Origin: JASFJH01 sp050117725 | GTDB taxonomy: Bacteria; Pseudomonadota; Gammaproteobacteria; AKS1 | Direction of reading: 5' to 3' | DNA: 16,136 nucleotides | Assembly (NCBI GenBank): GCA_050117725.1 | Contig: JASFME010000024.1 | Coordinates: 1 to 16,136, forward strand | In this document: positions 6,409 to 15,752 of the stretch, piece after piece | How positions within the stretch are numbered: position 1 is the first letter of the stretch | Layout of the letters: every line of letters begins with the position of its first letter | Made by a program: the position numbers and the translations under genes | Notes under the pieces: generated by a model | Databases searched by the model: none | What the model was told of the DNA's origin: nothing | Seen by the model: the letters and a program-made list of their open reading frames with translations, nothing else

Positions 6409-7287
6409 ATGAATGCCATTACACCTCTTGCCGATATTTCTCTTGGCACATATCACCACATTGATACTGACTATGACGCATCACGCAAGGCATTATGGTG
6501 CCGGATGAACGCAACTGGCCGCGCCTGTTTTACGCCCGAGCTCCTCAATGAACTTGCTGCGTTCCAGAAACAGGTGCAACTCTGCGCCAATCCCTCATTA
6601 CCCGATCGGGACATGCCGACAGACTACCTGGTCGTGGCATCGAAGGCACCGGATATTTACAGTTTTGGCGGTGACCTGGAGCTGTTCTCGGAATTGATTG
6701 GCAATGGAGATCGTGATCGTTTGAGCGAATACGTACGCCACAGTATCAACATCCTTTATCAAAACGCCGTGAACTATCACTTGCCGATCAGGACGATTGC
6801 CTTGCTACAGGGTGATGCAATCGGTGCGGGGTTTGAAACGGCGTTGTCCTGTGACGTGATTGTCGCTGAAAGCAACGTGTCGATGGGCTTCCCGGAGATA
6901 CTGTTCAACCTGTTTCCGGGGATGGGCGCGCACAGCTTTATCTCGCGGCGGCTTGATCTGTGTACTGCCGAGCGGATGATTCGCACGGGCAAGCTCTACA
7001 CGGCAGAGGAAATGCACGAGCTGGGGCTGGTCGATGTGCTGGCAGAACCTGGCAAGGGCGAACAGGCACTAAATGACTATATTGATACCAACAGTCGTCG
7101 TCGTCATGTATATGACGCATTGTTCAGTGTCCGGCAGGTCGTTAACCCGCTTTCCCTTGATGAACTGATGAAGATCGGCGAGATATGGGTTGATGCGGCC
7201 ATGACGCTGGGGCAAAGAGAGCTACGGGTGATGCAACGACTGATGCGTGCACAAAACAGGAAGCTCGCCACAAGATCAGCTGCCTAG
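6409..7287 (+). CDS. rpfF: RpfF-type DSF synthase (crotonase / enoyl-CoA hydratase fold)
   Basis: RpfF enzymes make diffusible signal factors (cis-2-unsaturated fatty acids) in the cytoplasm by dehydrating a 3-hydroxyacyl carrier protein and then cleaving the thioester. The product here has 292 residues, against 289 for the Xanthomonas protein as I recall it. Shared segments include GRACF (38-41), SFGGDLELF (85-93, oxyanion region), GAGFETALSC (139-148), MGFPEILFNLFPGMGAHSF (159-177) and, near the end, EIWVDAAMTLGQREL. E143 and E163 stand where the two catalytic glutamates (E141 and E161 in Xanthomonas) are expected. Plain enoyl-CoA hydratases usually lack the long C-terminal EIWVD block, so RpfF is favoured over a beta-oxidation enzyme. 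The convergent partner is an rpfC-like kinase, as in xanthomonads. Acyl chain length and branching of the product cannot be read from the sequence. Confidence 0.93.
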   Translation: MNAITPLADISLGTYHHIDTDYDASRKALWCRMNATGRACFTPELLNELAAFQKQVQLCANPSLPDRDMPTDYLVVASKAPDIYSFGGDLELFSELIGNGDRDRLSEYVRHSINILYQNAVNYHLPIRTIALLQGDAIGAGFETALSCDVIVAESNVSMGFPEILFNLFPGMGAHSFISRRLDLCTAERMIRTGKLYTAEEMHELGLVDVLAEPGKGEQALNDYIDTNSRRRHVYDALFSVRQVVNPLSLDELMKIGEIWVDAAMTLGQRELRVMQRLMRAQNRKLATRSAA

Positions 7288-9851
7288 TACCGTTTGTTGT
7301 CAGACCGATGCGGGCTTGCGGCAAGCCTCTCCTCGAGAGCGTGTAATGCAAGGCTGAACTGCTCATGCAGATTGGTGAGTAGCGTATCGTGGTGTTCGAA
7401 TAACGTGTCGGTAGACATATTGGAATACCGCACACAGCTCGCTTGCAGGCGGCTTGCCCCGATGTTGCCTGCGCTGCCTTTGAGGGTATGAATGAGTTCA
7501 AAGAGTTGCTCGTAATCGGCCTGTCGTAGCGCTTCGGTGATGCGCTGCAGCAGCGTCTCGCCGTCCTGTTTGAAGCTGGTATACAGTTTGCCAAGAAAAT
7601 TATTGCCAGTGTCGAGTCGTAGTAACTCGGCGATGATTTGTTGATCAAGGACAGCCTTGTCATCGTGTTCTGGTTTGTGCGCCGCAAGGGCAGTGCTTGC
7701 CATGCGATCCTGGGAAAGTGGGATGTCCAGCAAGTTATAGATAGTAGAAAACAACTGCTGTGAATTGACTGGTTTTGTCAGATAGGCGTCGACACCTGCA
7801 TTCTCACATTCTTTTCGCGCTTCAGCAGTGGCGTTGGCACTGAGCATGATAATCGGTGTACGTTGTTCTTTCTGGCTGGTGTAGTTATAGATCCTGGCAG
7901 CTTCAATGCCTCCCATAAGCGGCATGTGCAGATCAAGGATGGCAATGTCATAATTGTCCTGTTCAAGATGATCAAGGGCGTCTTCACCGTTTCCTACCAG
8001 TACACATTCATGTCCGGCTTTGCCCAGAAGCTGCTGGATAACCTCCTGGCTGACCAGGTTGTCTTCAGCGATGAGTATGCGTAGTGTCTTGTCACTATGA
8101 GTCTGATTACGGTAATGCGCAGCAAAGTCAATAATATGATCACTGTGGCGCGCGGCATGCAGTGCGTTAAACAACAGGGATTTATCGAGTGGTAATGATA
8201 ATGTGGCTGAATAGCCACAATTCATCAACTGCCTGTTTTCGTAGTTGATCCTGTTTTTGTGTAACAGCAACAGTGTGGGTGTCTGGATCGATGTATTCCT
8301 TTGCAATGCATGTGCAAAATTTTCCGAATCAATCCCGTTGCTATCATGGTCAACCAGTACTGCATCAAAGCATTCCTGCTGCCAGGTGGAGCGACGAAGA
8401 ATTTCAAAGGCGGTTTTGGCGTTTTTTGCATGACGACTTATCATTCCCCATCCCTGAACATAACCAGCGACTTGTTCGTATAATGCGGGGTTATTGCTAA
8501 TGAGCAGGACATGCTTGTTTTGCAGTGAATTATCGTTGGCCTCGACATTATCCGGCCCGGTATGTACCTTTTGCAGTTGGAAAGGAATTTCGATGGTAAA
8601 CGTGGTACCCAAGCCGACCTTGCTTTGAAGACCAATCGTACCACCCATGAGTTGTACCAGTTCACTGGATATGGTTGTACCCAGCCCGGTACCACCATAG
8701 CGGCGGGTAATCGAATCGTCGGCCTGGGTGAACGACTCAAATATCATGCGCTGCTTGTCATCTGAAATACCTATACCCGTATCCTGAACAGTAATCTCGA
8801 TGGTGACCTCATGTGGGCCTGTTTTCAGTGGTTTGACCTCGAGATCAATATGACCATGTTCAGTGAATTTTATTGCGTTACCCACCAGGTTAATAATGAT
8901 TTGCCGTAAATGTTGCTCATCACCATGCAGCAGGAAAGGGGTAGCAGGGTGGATATGCGTGTACAGCTGCAAGCCCTTGTCTCTCGCCTGTTGGTCAAAT
9001 ATGGCAGAAATAGAATTGATCAGGGTGTGCAGATCAAAATTAACCGGTTTACTGAGGGTCTTGCCTGATTCTATTTTCGAAATATCAAGGATGTCTTCGA
9101 TTAATGATAACAATGAATGGGCCGAGGCGTGAATGGTTGATGCATAGTCATATTGTTCCCTGCCAAGTCGTGTCTGCATGATGAGATCAGACATGCCTAT
9201 GATGCCATTTAACGGCGTACGGATTTCATGACTCATGTTGGCAAGAAACCGGCTCTTGGCCTGGTTGGCCTTCTCGGCGCGTATTTTTTCTTTCTTGATC
9301 CTGTTTAGCAATACATAGACGAAGACCGGCAGGATGATCAGACCTACCAGCAGGCCGAATGACAGGCGTGGCTGGTTTTGCCAGAATGGCGTGCTGGCTA
9401 TGACAAATGAAAAACCGGTGATCGAAAAGGTACTGGCGGCAATGAGAAAGTTCTGCCCATAGCGGATACCGTAGCCAAACACGCTCCATAGCAGGATGGT
9501 ATAGAGCACCGGACCGCTTTCGTTGGTGATATGCATGCCATAACAAATGACGCCGAAATCCGCGATCAGGCACAGGCTGCGTCGCAGCGTGGAGGGTTTC
9601 GGATCGTAAAGCAACAGACCGATGACGATAGCGGAATAGACAAGAAAGGCACCGGCTACAAGCAACGCCTGGGTATGATGCGGTAACAGGTTTTGTGTTG
9701 AGGCGGAGGTGAGCGCGAGATAGACAAAAGTGAACAGGCCGAGCATAAACCGCGCATAGGCCTGCTCTTGTTCGGTATTCGCATGCTGCCTGAAAACCTT
9801 GATAAGGTGTAAGGGCTTTTCTTCGCTGCTATCTTGTTCTGCTTGCGCCAT
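7284..9851 (-). CDS. rpfC: RpfC-like hybrid sensor histidine kinase (DSF receptor), with an additional degenerate receiver
   Basis: This 855-residue inner-membrane kinase should sense DSF and pass phosphate through its own receiver and Hpt domains to a response regulator. A cytoplasm/membrane-edge N-terminus (1-34) is followed by about five transmembrane helices (35-183), including GYGIRYGQNF and STPFWQNQPRLSFGLLVGL, which resemble Xanthomonas RpfC. Next come HisKA with H208 in NMSHEIRTPLNG and HATPase_c (N325, DTGIG 357-361, GGTGLG 386-391). A receiver-like region at about 446-568 has D501 but lacks the acidic pair (NN 453-454) and the lysine. A canonical receiver at about 590-710 has D597, D640 and K693. 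The Hpt domain has H788 in HTLKGSAGNIG. RpfC of Xanthomonas is about 726 residues; the extra length matches the degenerate receiver. The ATG at 9851 has only a weak Shine-Dalgarno. Its coding DNA is clearly lower in GC than valS or ccoI. rpfG is not adjacent. Confidence 0.92.
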   Translation of the reverse strand: MAQAEQDSSEEKPLHLIKVFRQHANTEQEQAYARFMLGLFTFVYLALTSASTQNLLPHHTQALLVAGAFLVYSAIVIGLLLYDPKPSTLRRSLCLIADFGVICYGMHITNESGPVLYTILLWSVFGYGIRYGQNFLIAASTFSITGFSFVIASTPFWQNQPRLSFGLLVGLIILPVFVYVLLNRIKKEKIRAEKANQAKSRFLANMSHEIRTPLNGIIGMSDLIMQTRLGREQYDYASTIHASAHSLLSLIEDILDISKIESGKTLSKPVNFDLHTLINSISAIFDQQARDKGLQLYTHIHPATPFLLHGDEQHLRQIIINLVGNAIKFTEHGHIDLEVKPLKTGPHEVTIEITVQDTGIGISDDKQRMIFESFTQADDSITRRYGGTGLGTTISSELVQLMGGTIGLQSKVGLGTTFTIEIPFQLQKVHTGPDNVEANDNSLQNKHVLLISNNPALYEQVAGYVQGWGMISRHAKNAKTAFEILRRSTWQQECFDAVLVDHDSNGIDSENFAHALQRNTSIQTPTLLLLHKNRINYENRQLMNCGYSATLSLPLDKSLLFNALHAARHSDHIIDFAAHYRNQTHSDKTLRILIAEDNLVSQEVIQQLLGKAGHECVLVGNGEDALDHLEQDNYDIAILDLHMPLMGGIEAARIYNYTSQKEQRTPIIMLSANATAEARKECENAGVDAYLTKPVNSQQLFSTIYNLLDIPLSQDRMASTALAAHKPEHDDKAVLDQQIIAELLRLDTGNNFLGKLYTSFKQDGETLLQRITEALRQADYEQLFELIHTLKGSAGNIGASRLQASCVRYSNMSTDTLFEHHDTLLTNLHEQFSLALHALEERLAASPHRSDNKRY

Positions 9852-9971
9852 GTTGCGACCACTATGTCCGTATTAAGGTCATTGAGGGCGGGCTTGCTGC
9901 ACAGGCCCTCATTTAATAGATGCTGTCGGCGATCTGCTGTTTACAGAGTATAGCTGAAAATCACCATATGT

Positions 9972-9999
9972 TTTGCCAGGCACCCTGATAGGCTATGAT
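9972..9999 (+). promoter_or_regulatory. Candidate promoter of the DUF2970 gene
   Basis: TATGAT (9994-9999, 5 of 6 matches to TATAAT) lies 16 bp after a poor -35, TTTGCC (9972-9977). A start near 10006 would leave a short leader before the ATG at 10027. The rest of the 175 bp between rpfC and this gene shows nothing I recognise. Confidence 0.4.
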
Positions 10000-10026
10000 A
10001 CGGCAATTAGTTGTGCGGAGAAGCAG

Positions 10027-10233
10027 ATGAATGAACCAAAACCCGTAAAATCGTCATTTCTGGCGAGTACCCGTGCCGTTTTCTGGGGCATGCTCGGCGT
10101 ACGCAAGCAAAGCGGTCATGACGAGGATATTGCCCAGGTTACGGCCAAACAGGCGATTATTGCCGGCCTGATTGGCGTGGTACTGTTTATCCTGATACTC
10201 GTATTTGTCGTGTCGCTGGTTCTCCCGGAATAG
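10027..10233 (+). CDS. DUF2970 family small membrane protein
   Basis: This is a 68-residue protein with a polar N-terminal half and one C-terminal transmembrane helix (about residues 44-65). The segment SFLASTRAVFWGMLGVRKQSGHDED, which I read at about 10-34, matches the usual pattern of DUF2970: a short amphipathic FFGV/FWGMLGVR stretch before a charged linker. The family is of unknown function and common in beta- and gammaproteobacteria. The ATG at 10027 has GGAG (10017-10020) six bases upstream; an in-frame GTG/TTG-type extension to 9973 overlaps the likely promoter. It is divergent from rpfC and convergent with valS, nine bases apart from the valS stop, so it is a single-gene unit. Confidence 0.82.
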   Translation: MNEPKPVKSSFLASTRAVFWGMLGVRKQSGHDEDIAQVTAKQAIIAGLIGVVLFILILVFVVSLVLPE

Positions 10234-10241
10234 TCTCCGGG
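10224..10241. terminator. Weak bidirectional hairpin between DUF2970 and valS
   Basis: CCCGGA (10224-10229) and TCCGGG (10236-10241) form a 6-bp stem with a 6-base loop across the DUF2970 stop codon, at the convergent junction with valS. There is no real T-run on either side, so terminator function is doubtful. Confidence 0.3.
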
Positions 10242-10242
10242 T

Positions 10243-13062
<2,820 letters not shown>

Positions 13063-13088
13063 GATGTATACAGGTAACAGGTTGATTG

Positions 13089-13121
13089 AAAAAGGCCAAT
13101 GTCGGCCACGAGGCCGGCATT
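13089..13121 (-). terminator. Intrinsic-terminator-like hairpin before valS
   Basis: On the minus strand, AATGCCGGCC, loop TCGT and GGCCGACATT form a 10-bp stem with one mismatch (G-U in RNA), followed by GGCC and then TTTTT (complement of 13089-13093). It follows the stop of the hypothetical gene by about 35 bases and could end or attenuate the pepA-holC transcript before valS. The stem shares bases with a TATAAT hexamer, so it could instead be an operator. Confidence 0.45.
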
Positions 13122-13124
13122 ATA
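13119..13124 (-). promoter_or_regulatory. Candidate -10 element of valS
   Basis: A perfect TATAAT on the minus strand ends 57 bases before the valS ATG. No convincing -35 is seen 16-18 bp upstream. It overlaps the upstream arm of the hairpin described for 13089-13121. Confidence 0.45.
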
Positions 13125-13156
13125 CCGGAATGACGGGAGGAGGGTATGCGCCGTGC

Positions 13157-13543
13157 TTATCGGGTGGAAAGATAATCGGTGATATGCGTTTCGAGTCGGC
13201 CGCGCACCGCGGTTTTCAGCTCATCGCCGCTTTGGGCGAGCAGCAGTTCGAAGCGTTTACGGGCATCACTGATCATATCCTCGATGAGCAGGTCAAGTTC
13301 TTCGCGCAGGGCATCGAGCAGTTTGTCCAGGGCCTGTTCCCTGTCCGTATCCGGGCTGTTGACGGGTTGTGGCGTACCGGGTTCGACGATATCGTGCAGT
13401 ACGGGGATGTTATCGCTGGCAGGAGATGCGACGACCGTCTGCAACGAGGCGCGCAGCGCATCGAGCGATTTGAGTGCCTGCTCGAGCTCCGCTGAGCCGG
13501 GGCGCGGTGCAGACAGATCGGTTTGTTCGGCGGCGTGTTGCAT
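13157..13543 (-). CDS. Conserved-position hypothetical protein between holC and valS
   Basis: I do not recognise a named family with confidence. The 128 residues are soluble and acidic, with no signal peptide or membrane segment. Residues 18-38 are a predicted amphipathic helix rich in L, A, E and K. A short motif DNIPVLHDIVEPG (45-57) follows, then a Pro-rich linker, then a long charged helical region (67-124) suitable for coiled-coil pairing. IPVLxDIV-type motifs occur in several short proteobacterial hypothetical proteins. The ATG at 13543 has AGGG about seven bases upstream; an ATG at 13579 would add 12 residues without a better site. It lies in the same direction as holC (83 bp upstream) and valS (94 bp downstream), so it is probably co-transcribed with holC. 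Confidence 0.7.
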   Translation of the reverse strand: MQHAAEQTDLSAPRPGSAELEQALKSLDALRASLQTVVASPASDNIPVLHDIVEPGTPQPVNSPDTDREQALDKLLDALREELDLLIEDMISDARKRFELLLAQSGDELKTAVRGRLETHITDYLSTR

Positions 13544-13626
13544 GGCGAAGCCCTGTTGCGTTCCCTGTATACATAGCATGCGCCGGGCGGCGACCCACTA
13601 CTGTGAAGCAACGCACAAATCCCGGA

Positions 13627-14058
13627 TCAGTCGGTGATGTCGTGGCTTTCCAGCGCATAGCCGCGTTCGCGATAGAAACGGAAGCGTTCGCGGGCCGCAT
13701 CGCGCAGTTCGGCACGGCCGTTGACGACCTCGGCGACCCGCTCGAAGCGGCTGAAAAAGCCCGGGATAGCATCGGCAAGGTTGATCAGCACGTCGCGGAT
13801 TTCAGTTGGCTCGCTGTCATGCCCAATCACGATGGGCAGGTCGTTGCCGGACGCGCCTTGTTGCAGGCCGTGCGGCACAAAACTGCCATCACGGAAGGTC
13901 CACAGCAGGTCGTCCAGACGCTCGGCCTGCTCGGCATTCGCGGTATGGATATAGACGCTGTGGCCAAGCCGGAAGGCCTTGTCGGCCAGCCGGCAGGCCG
14001 TGTGCAATTCATTCTGTGCCCGGGTGGAATGGCTGATATAAAAATCGACCCGCGTCAT
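13627..14058 (-). CDS. holC: DNA polymerase III chi subunit (HolC)
   Basis: Chi belongs to the clamp-loader complex of the replicative polymerase. It pairs with psi and binds single-strand-binding protein, coupling the loader to SSB-coated DNA. The 143 residues match the family length (147 in E. coli). The start MTRVDFYIS, the central WTFRDGSFVPHG (about 53-64) and the conserved PIVIGHDSEP followed by DVLINLA are typical. Its ATG lies only six bases after the pepA stop, indicating translational coupling in the pepA-holC operon; no strong Shine-Dalgarno is visible, which fits coupling. The C-terminal tail RFYRERGYALESHDIT is also family-like. Confidence 0.95.
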   Translation of the reverse strand: MTRVDFYISHSTRAQNELHTACRLADKAFRLGHSVYIHTANAEQAERLDDLLWTFRDGSFVPHGLQQGASGNDLPIVIGHDSEPTEIRDVLINLADAIPGFFSRFERVAEVVNGRAELRDAARERFRFYRERGYALESHDITD

Positions 14059-14064
14059 AGTGGT

Positions 14065-15558
14065 TTATTTGCCGGCACGGTCCATGAGGTATTGCGTCAG
14101 CAGCGCTACCGGGCGGCCGGTGCCGCCTTTCTCTTTACCGCTTTTCCATGCCGTACCGGCTATATCGAGATGGGCCCAGTGCAGTTTCTTCGTAAAACGT
14201 GACAGGAAACAGGCCGCGGTGATTGTACCGCCTTCACGACCGCCGATATTGGCCATGTCGGCAAAGTTGCTTTTCAGTTGTTCCTGGTATTCTTCCCACA
14301 GCGGCAGTTCCCAGGCGCGATCGTGGCTGGCCTTGCCGGCATGCAGGATGTCATTGACCAGGCCGCGGTGATTACCGAGCAGTCCCGAGGCATGATTGCC
14401 GAGCGCGATAACGCAGGCACCGGTCAGGGTCGCGATATCGATAACCGTCTCCGGCTCATACTTCTCGCTGTAGGTCAGTGCATCGCACAGGATCAGGCGG
14501 CCTTCGGCATCGGTGTTGAGGACTTCGATAGTCTGGCCAGACATGCTGGTGACAATGTCGCCGGGCTTGTTGGCGAGACCGTCCGGCATGTTTTCGCAAC
14601 TCGGTACGATACCCACGACATTCAGTGGCAGTTTCATATCGAGGATCGCCTGCATCGTGCCGAGCACGCTTGCGGCGCCGCCCATGTCGTATTTCATTTC
14701 GTCCATCGAGGCAGAAGGCTTGATCGAAATACCACCGGAGTCGAAGGTAATGCCCTTGCCGACGAGTACATGTGGCTTGTCGTCTTTCTTGCCTCCTTTG
14801 TATTCCATGCAGATCAGCTTGGGTGCCTGGCGGCTGCCCTTGGCAACCGAGAGCAGGGCGCCCATGCCGAGTTTTTCCATATCGGCCTGTTCCAACACAT
14901 TGACCTTGAGTTTTTTTGACTGTTTAGTCAGTTTTTTCGCCGTGTCGGCAAGGTGGCCCGGCGTACAGATATTGCCCGGCAGGTTACCCAGCGTTTTCGC
15001 CAGCGCCATGCCGTGGGCGATCGCCTGGCCATCGCTGATGGCCTGTTCACCGGCCGCAAGCTCGCGGCGGCTGGTGACGTTCAGGGTCATCTTGCGCAAC
15101 GGGCGGCGGGTCTTGTCCTTCTCGCTTTTCAGTTCATCGAAGACGTACAGCGCATCTTCGGCAGACTGCACTGCCTGGCGGACCTTCCAGTAGATGTCAC
15201 GACCCTTGACGGTCAACTCGGGCAGGAAGCACACCGCATCCATTGCGCCACATTCGTTGAGGGTCTTGACCGCGGTGCTGACTGCCTGGATGTAGGCGTT
15301 CTCATTGAAGTCGCGCTCGCGGCCACAACCGACCAGCAATACGCGGTCGCACAGCATGTCCGGCACATTGTGTAGCAGCAAGGTCTGGCCAGCCTTGCCC
15401 TCGATATCACCGCGGCGGATGATGTTGGCAAGATAGCCCCCGGCCTGCTCGTCTACCGACTCGCCGGCGGTCGACAGGCGGCGCGGCTCGAAAATACCGA
15501 CGACGACACAGGCAGTACGTTGTTTTTCCGGGTTACCGCTTTTTATCAAGAATTCCAT
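14065..15558 (-). CDS. pepA: Leucyl aminopeptidase (PepA, M17 family)
   Basis: This is a cytoplasmic hexameric metallo-aminopeptidase releasing N-terminal residues, preferably leucine. In several gammaproteobacteria it also binds DNA (carAB control and Xer recombination in E. coli). Numbered from the ATG at 15558 (497 residues), K268 and D273 (GKGITFDSGG), D291 (YDMGG) and D350/E352 with R354 in NTDAEGRL are the two-metal and catalytic residues, each shifted by two from E. coli. The N-terminal domain (1-160) is the variable one. AGGAG (complement of 15564-15568) five bases upstream fixes this start over a longer reading to 15576. It leads the operon with holC and is divergent from lptF, as in E. 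coli. Confidence 0.97.
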   Translation of the reverse strand: MEFLIKSGNPEKQRTACVVVGIFEPRRLSTAGESVDEQAGGYLANIIRRGDIEGKAGQTLLLHNVPDMLCDRVLLVGCGRERDFNENAYIQAVSTAVKTLNECGAMDAVCFLPELTVKGRDIYWKVRQAVQSAEDALYVFDELKSEKDKTRRPLRKMTLNVTSRRELAAGEQAISDGQAIAHGMALAKTLGNLPGNICTPGHLADTAKKLTKQSKKLKVNVLEQADMEKLGMGALLSVAKGSRQAPKLICMEYKGGKKDDKPHVLVGKGITFDSGGISIKPSASMDEMKYDMGGAASVLGTMQAILDMKLPLNVVGIVPSCENMPDGLANKPGDIVTSMSGQTIEVLNTDAEGRLILCDALTYSEKYEPETVIDIATLTGACVIALGNHASGLLGNHRGLVNDILHAGKASHDRAWELPLWEEYQEQLKSNFADMANIGGREGGTITAACFLSRFTKKLHWAHLDIAGTAWKSGKEKGGTGRPVALLTQYLMDRAGK

Positions 15559-15563
15559 GCTCG

Positions 15564-15568
15564 CTCCT
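15564..15568 (-). promoter_or_regulatory. Ribosome binding site of pepA
   Basis: AGGAG on the minus strand, five bases before the ATG at 15558; it decides that start. Confidence 0.75.
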
Positions 15569-15590
15569 GGCTGCACTTCGTGTTGTAGTG

Positions 15591-15618
15591 ATTATCTGGC
15601 TTATATAAGGAATGTCTA
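15591..15618 (-). promoter_or_regulatory. Candidate sigma-70 promoter of pepA
   Basis: TAGACA (complement of 15613-15618, 5 of 6 to TTGACA) and GATAAT (complement of 15591-15596, 5 of 6 to TATAAT) are separated by 16 bp. A start near 15584 leaves a leader of about 26 bases, enough for the AGGAG site. It would drive pepA and holC. No comparably good promoter is seen for lptF on the other strand of the same 194-bp gap. Confidence 0.5.
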
Positions 15619-15738
15619 GCCGGGCGGGCTGTTGCAAAGGCACCGCGTGACTCCTGCAGGCGCAGGGATATTAAAAATCCTTACGGCACGGTAACATAAC
15701 AGCGGCCCGGGGCATTGTAAATGTACCGCCGGCGGGCC

Positions 15739-15742
15739 GGAG
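15739..15742 (+). promoter_or_regulatory. Ribosome binding site of lptF
   Basis: GGAG, ten bases before the TTG at 15753; the only Shine-Dalgarno near the expected LptF N-terminus, supporting the non-ATG start. Confidence 0.55.
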
Positions 15743-15752
15743 AAGATACATA

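Noticed and set aside
13474..14202. 242-codon plus-strand frame opposite holC and the pepA end
   Set aside because: It spans three real minus-strand genes and their junctions, and nothing in the product looks like a protein family.
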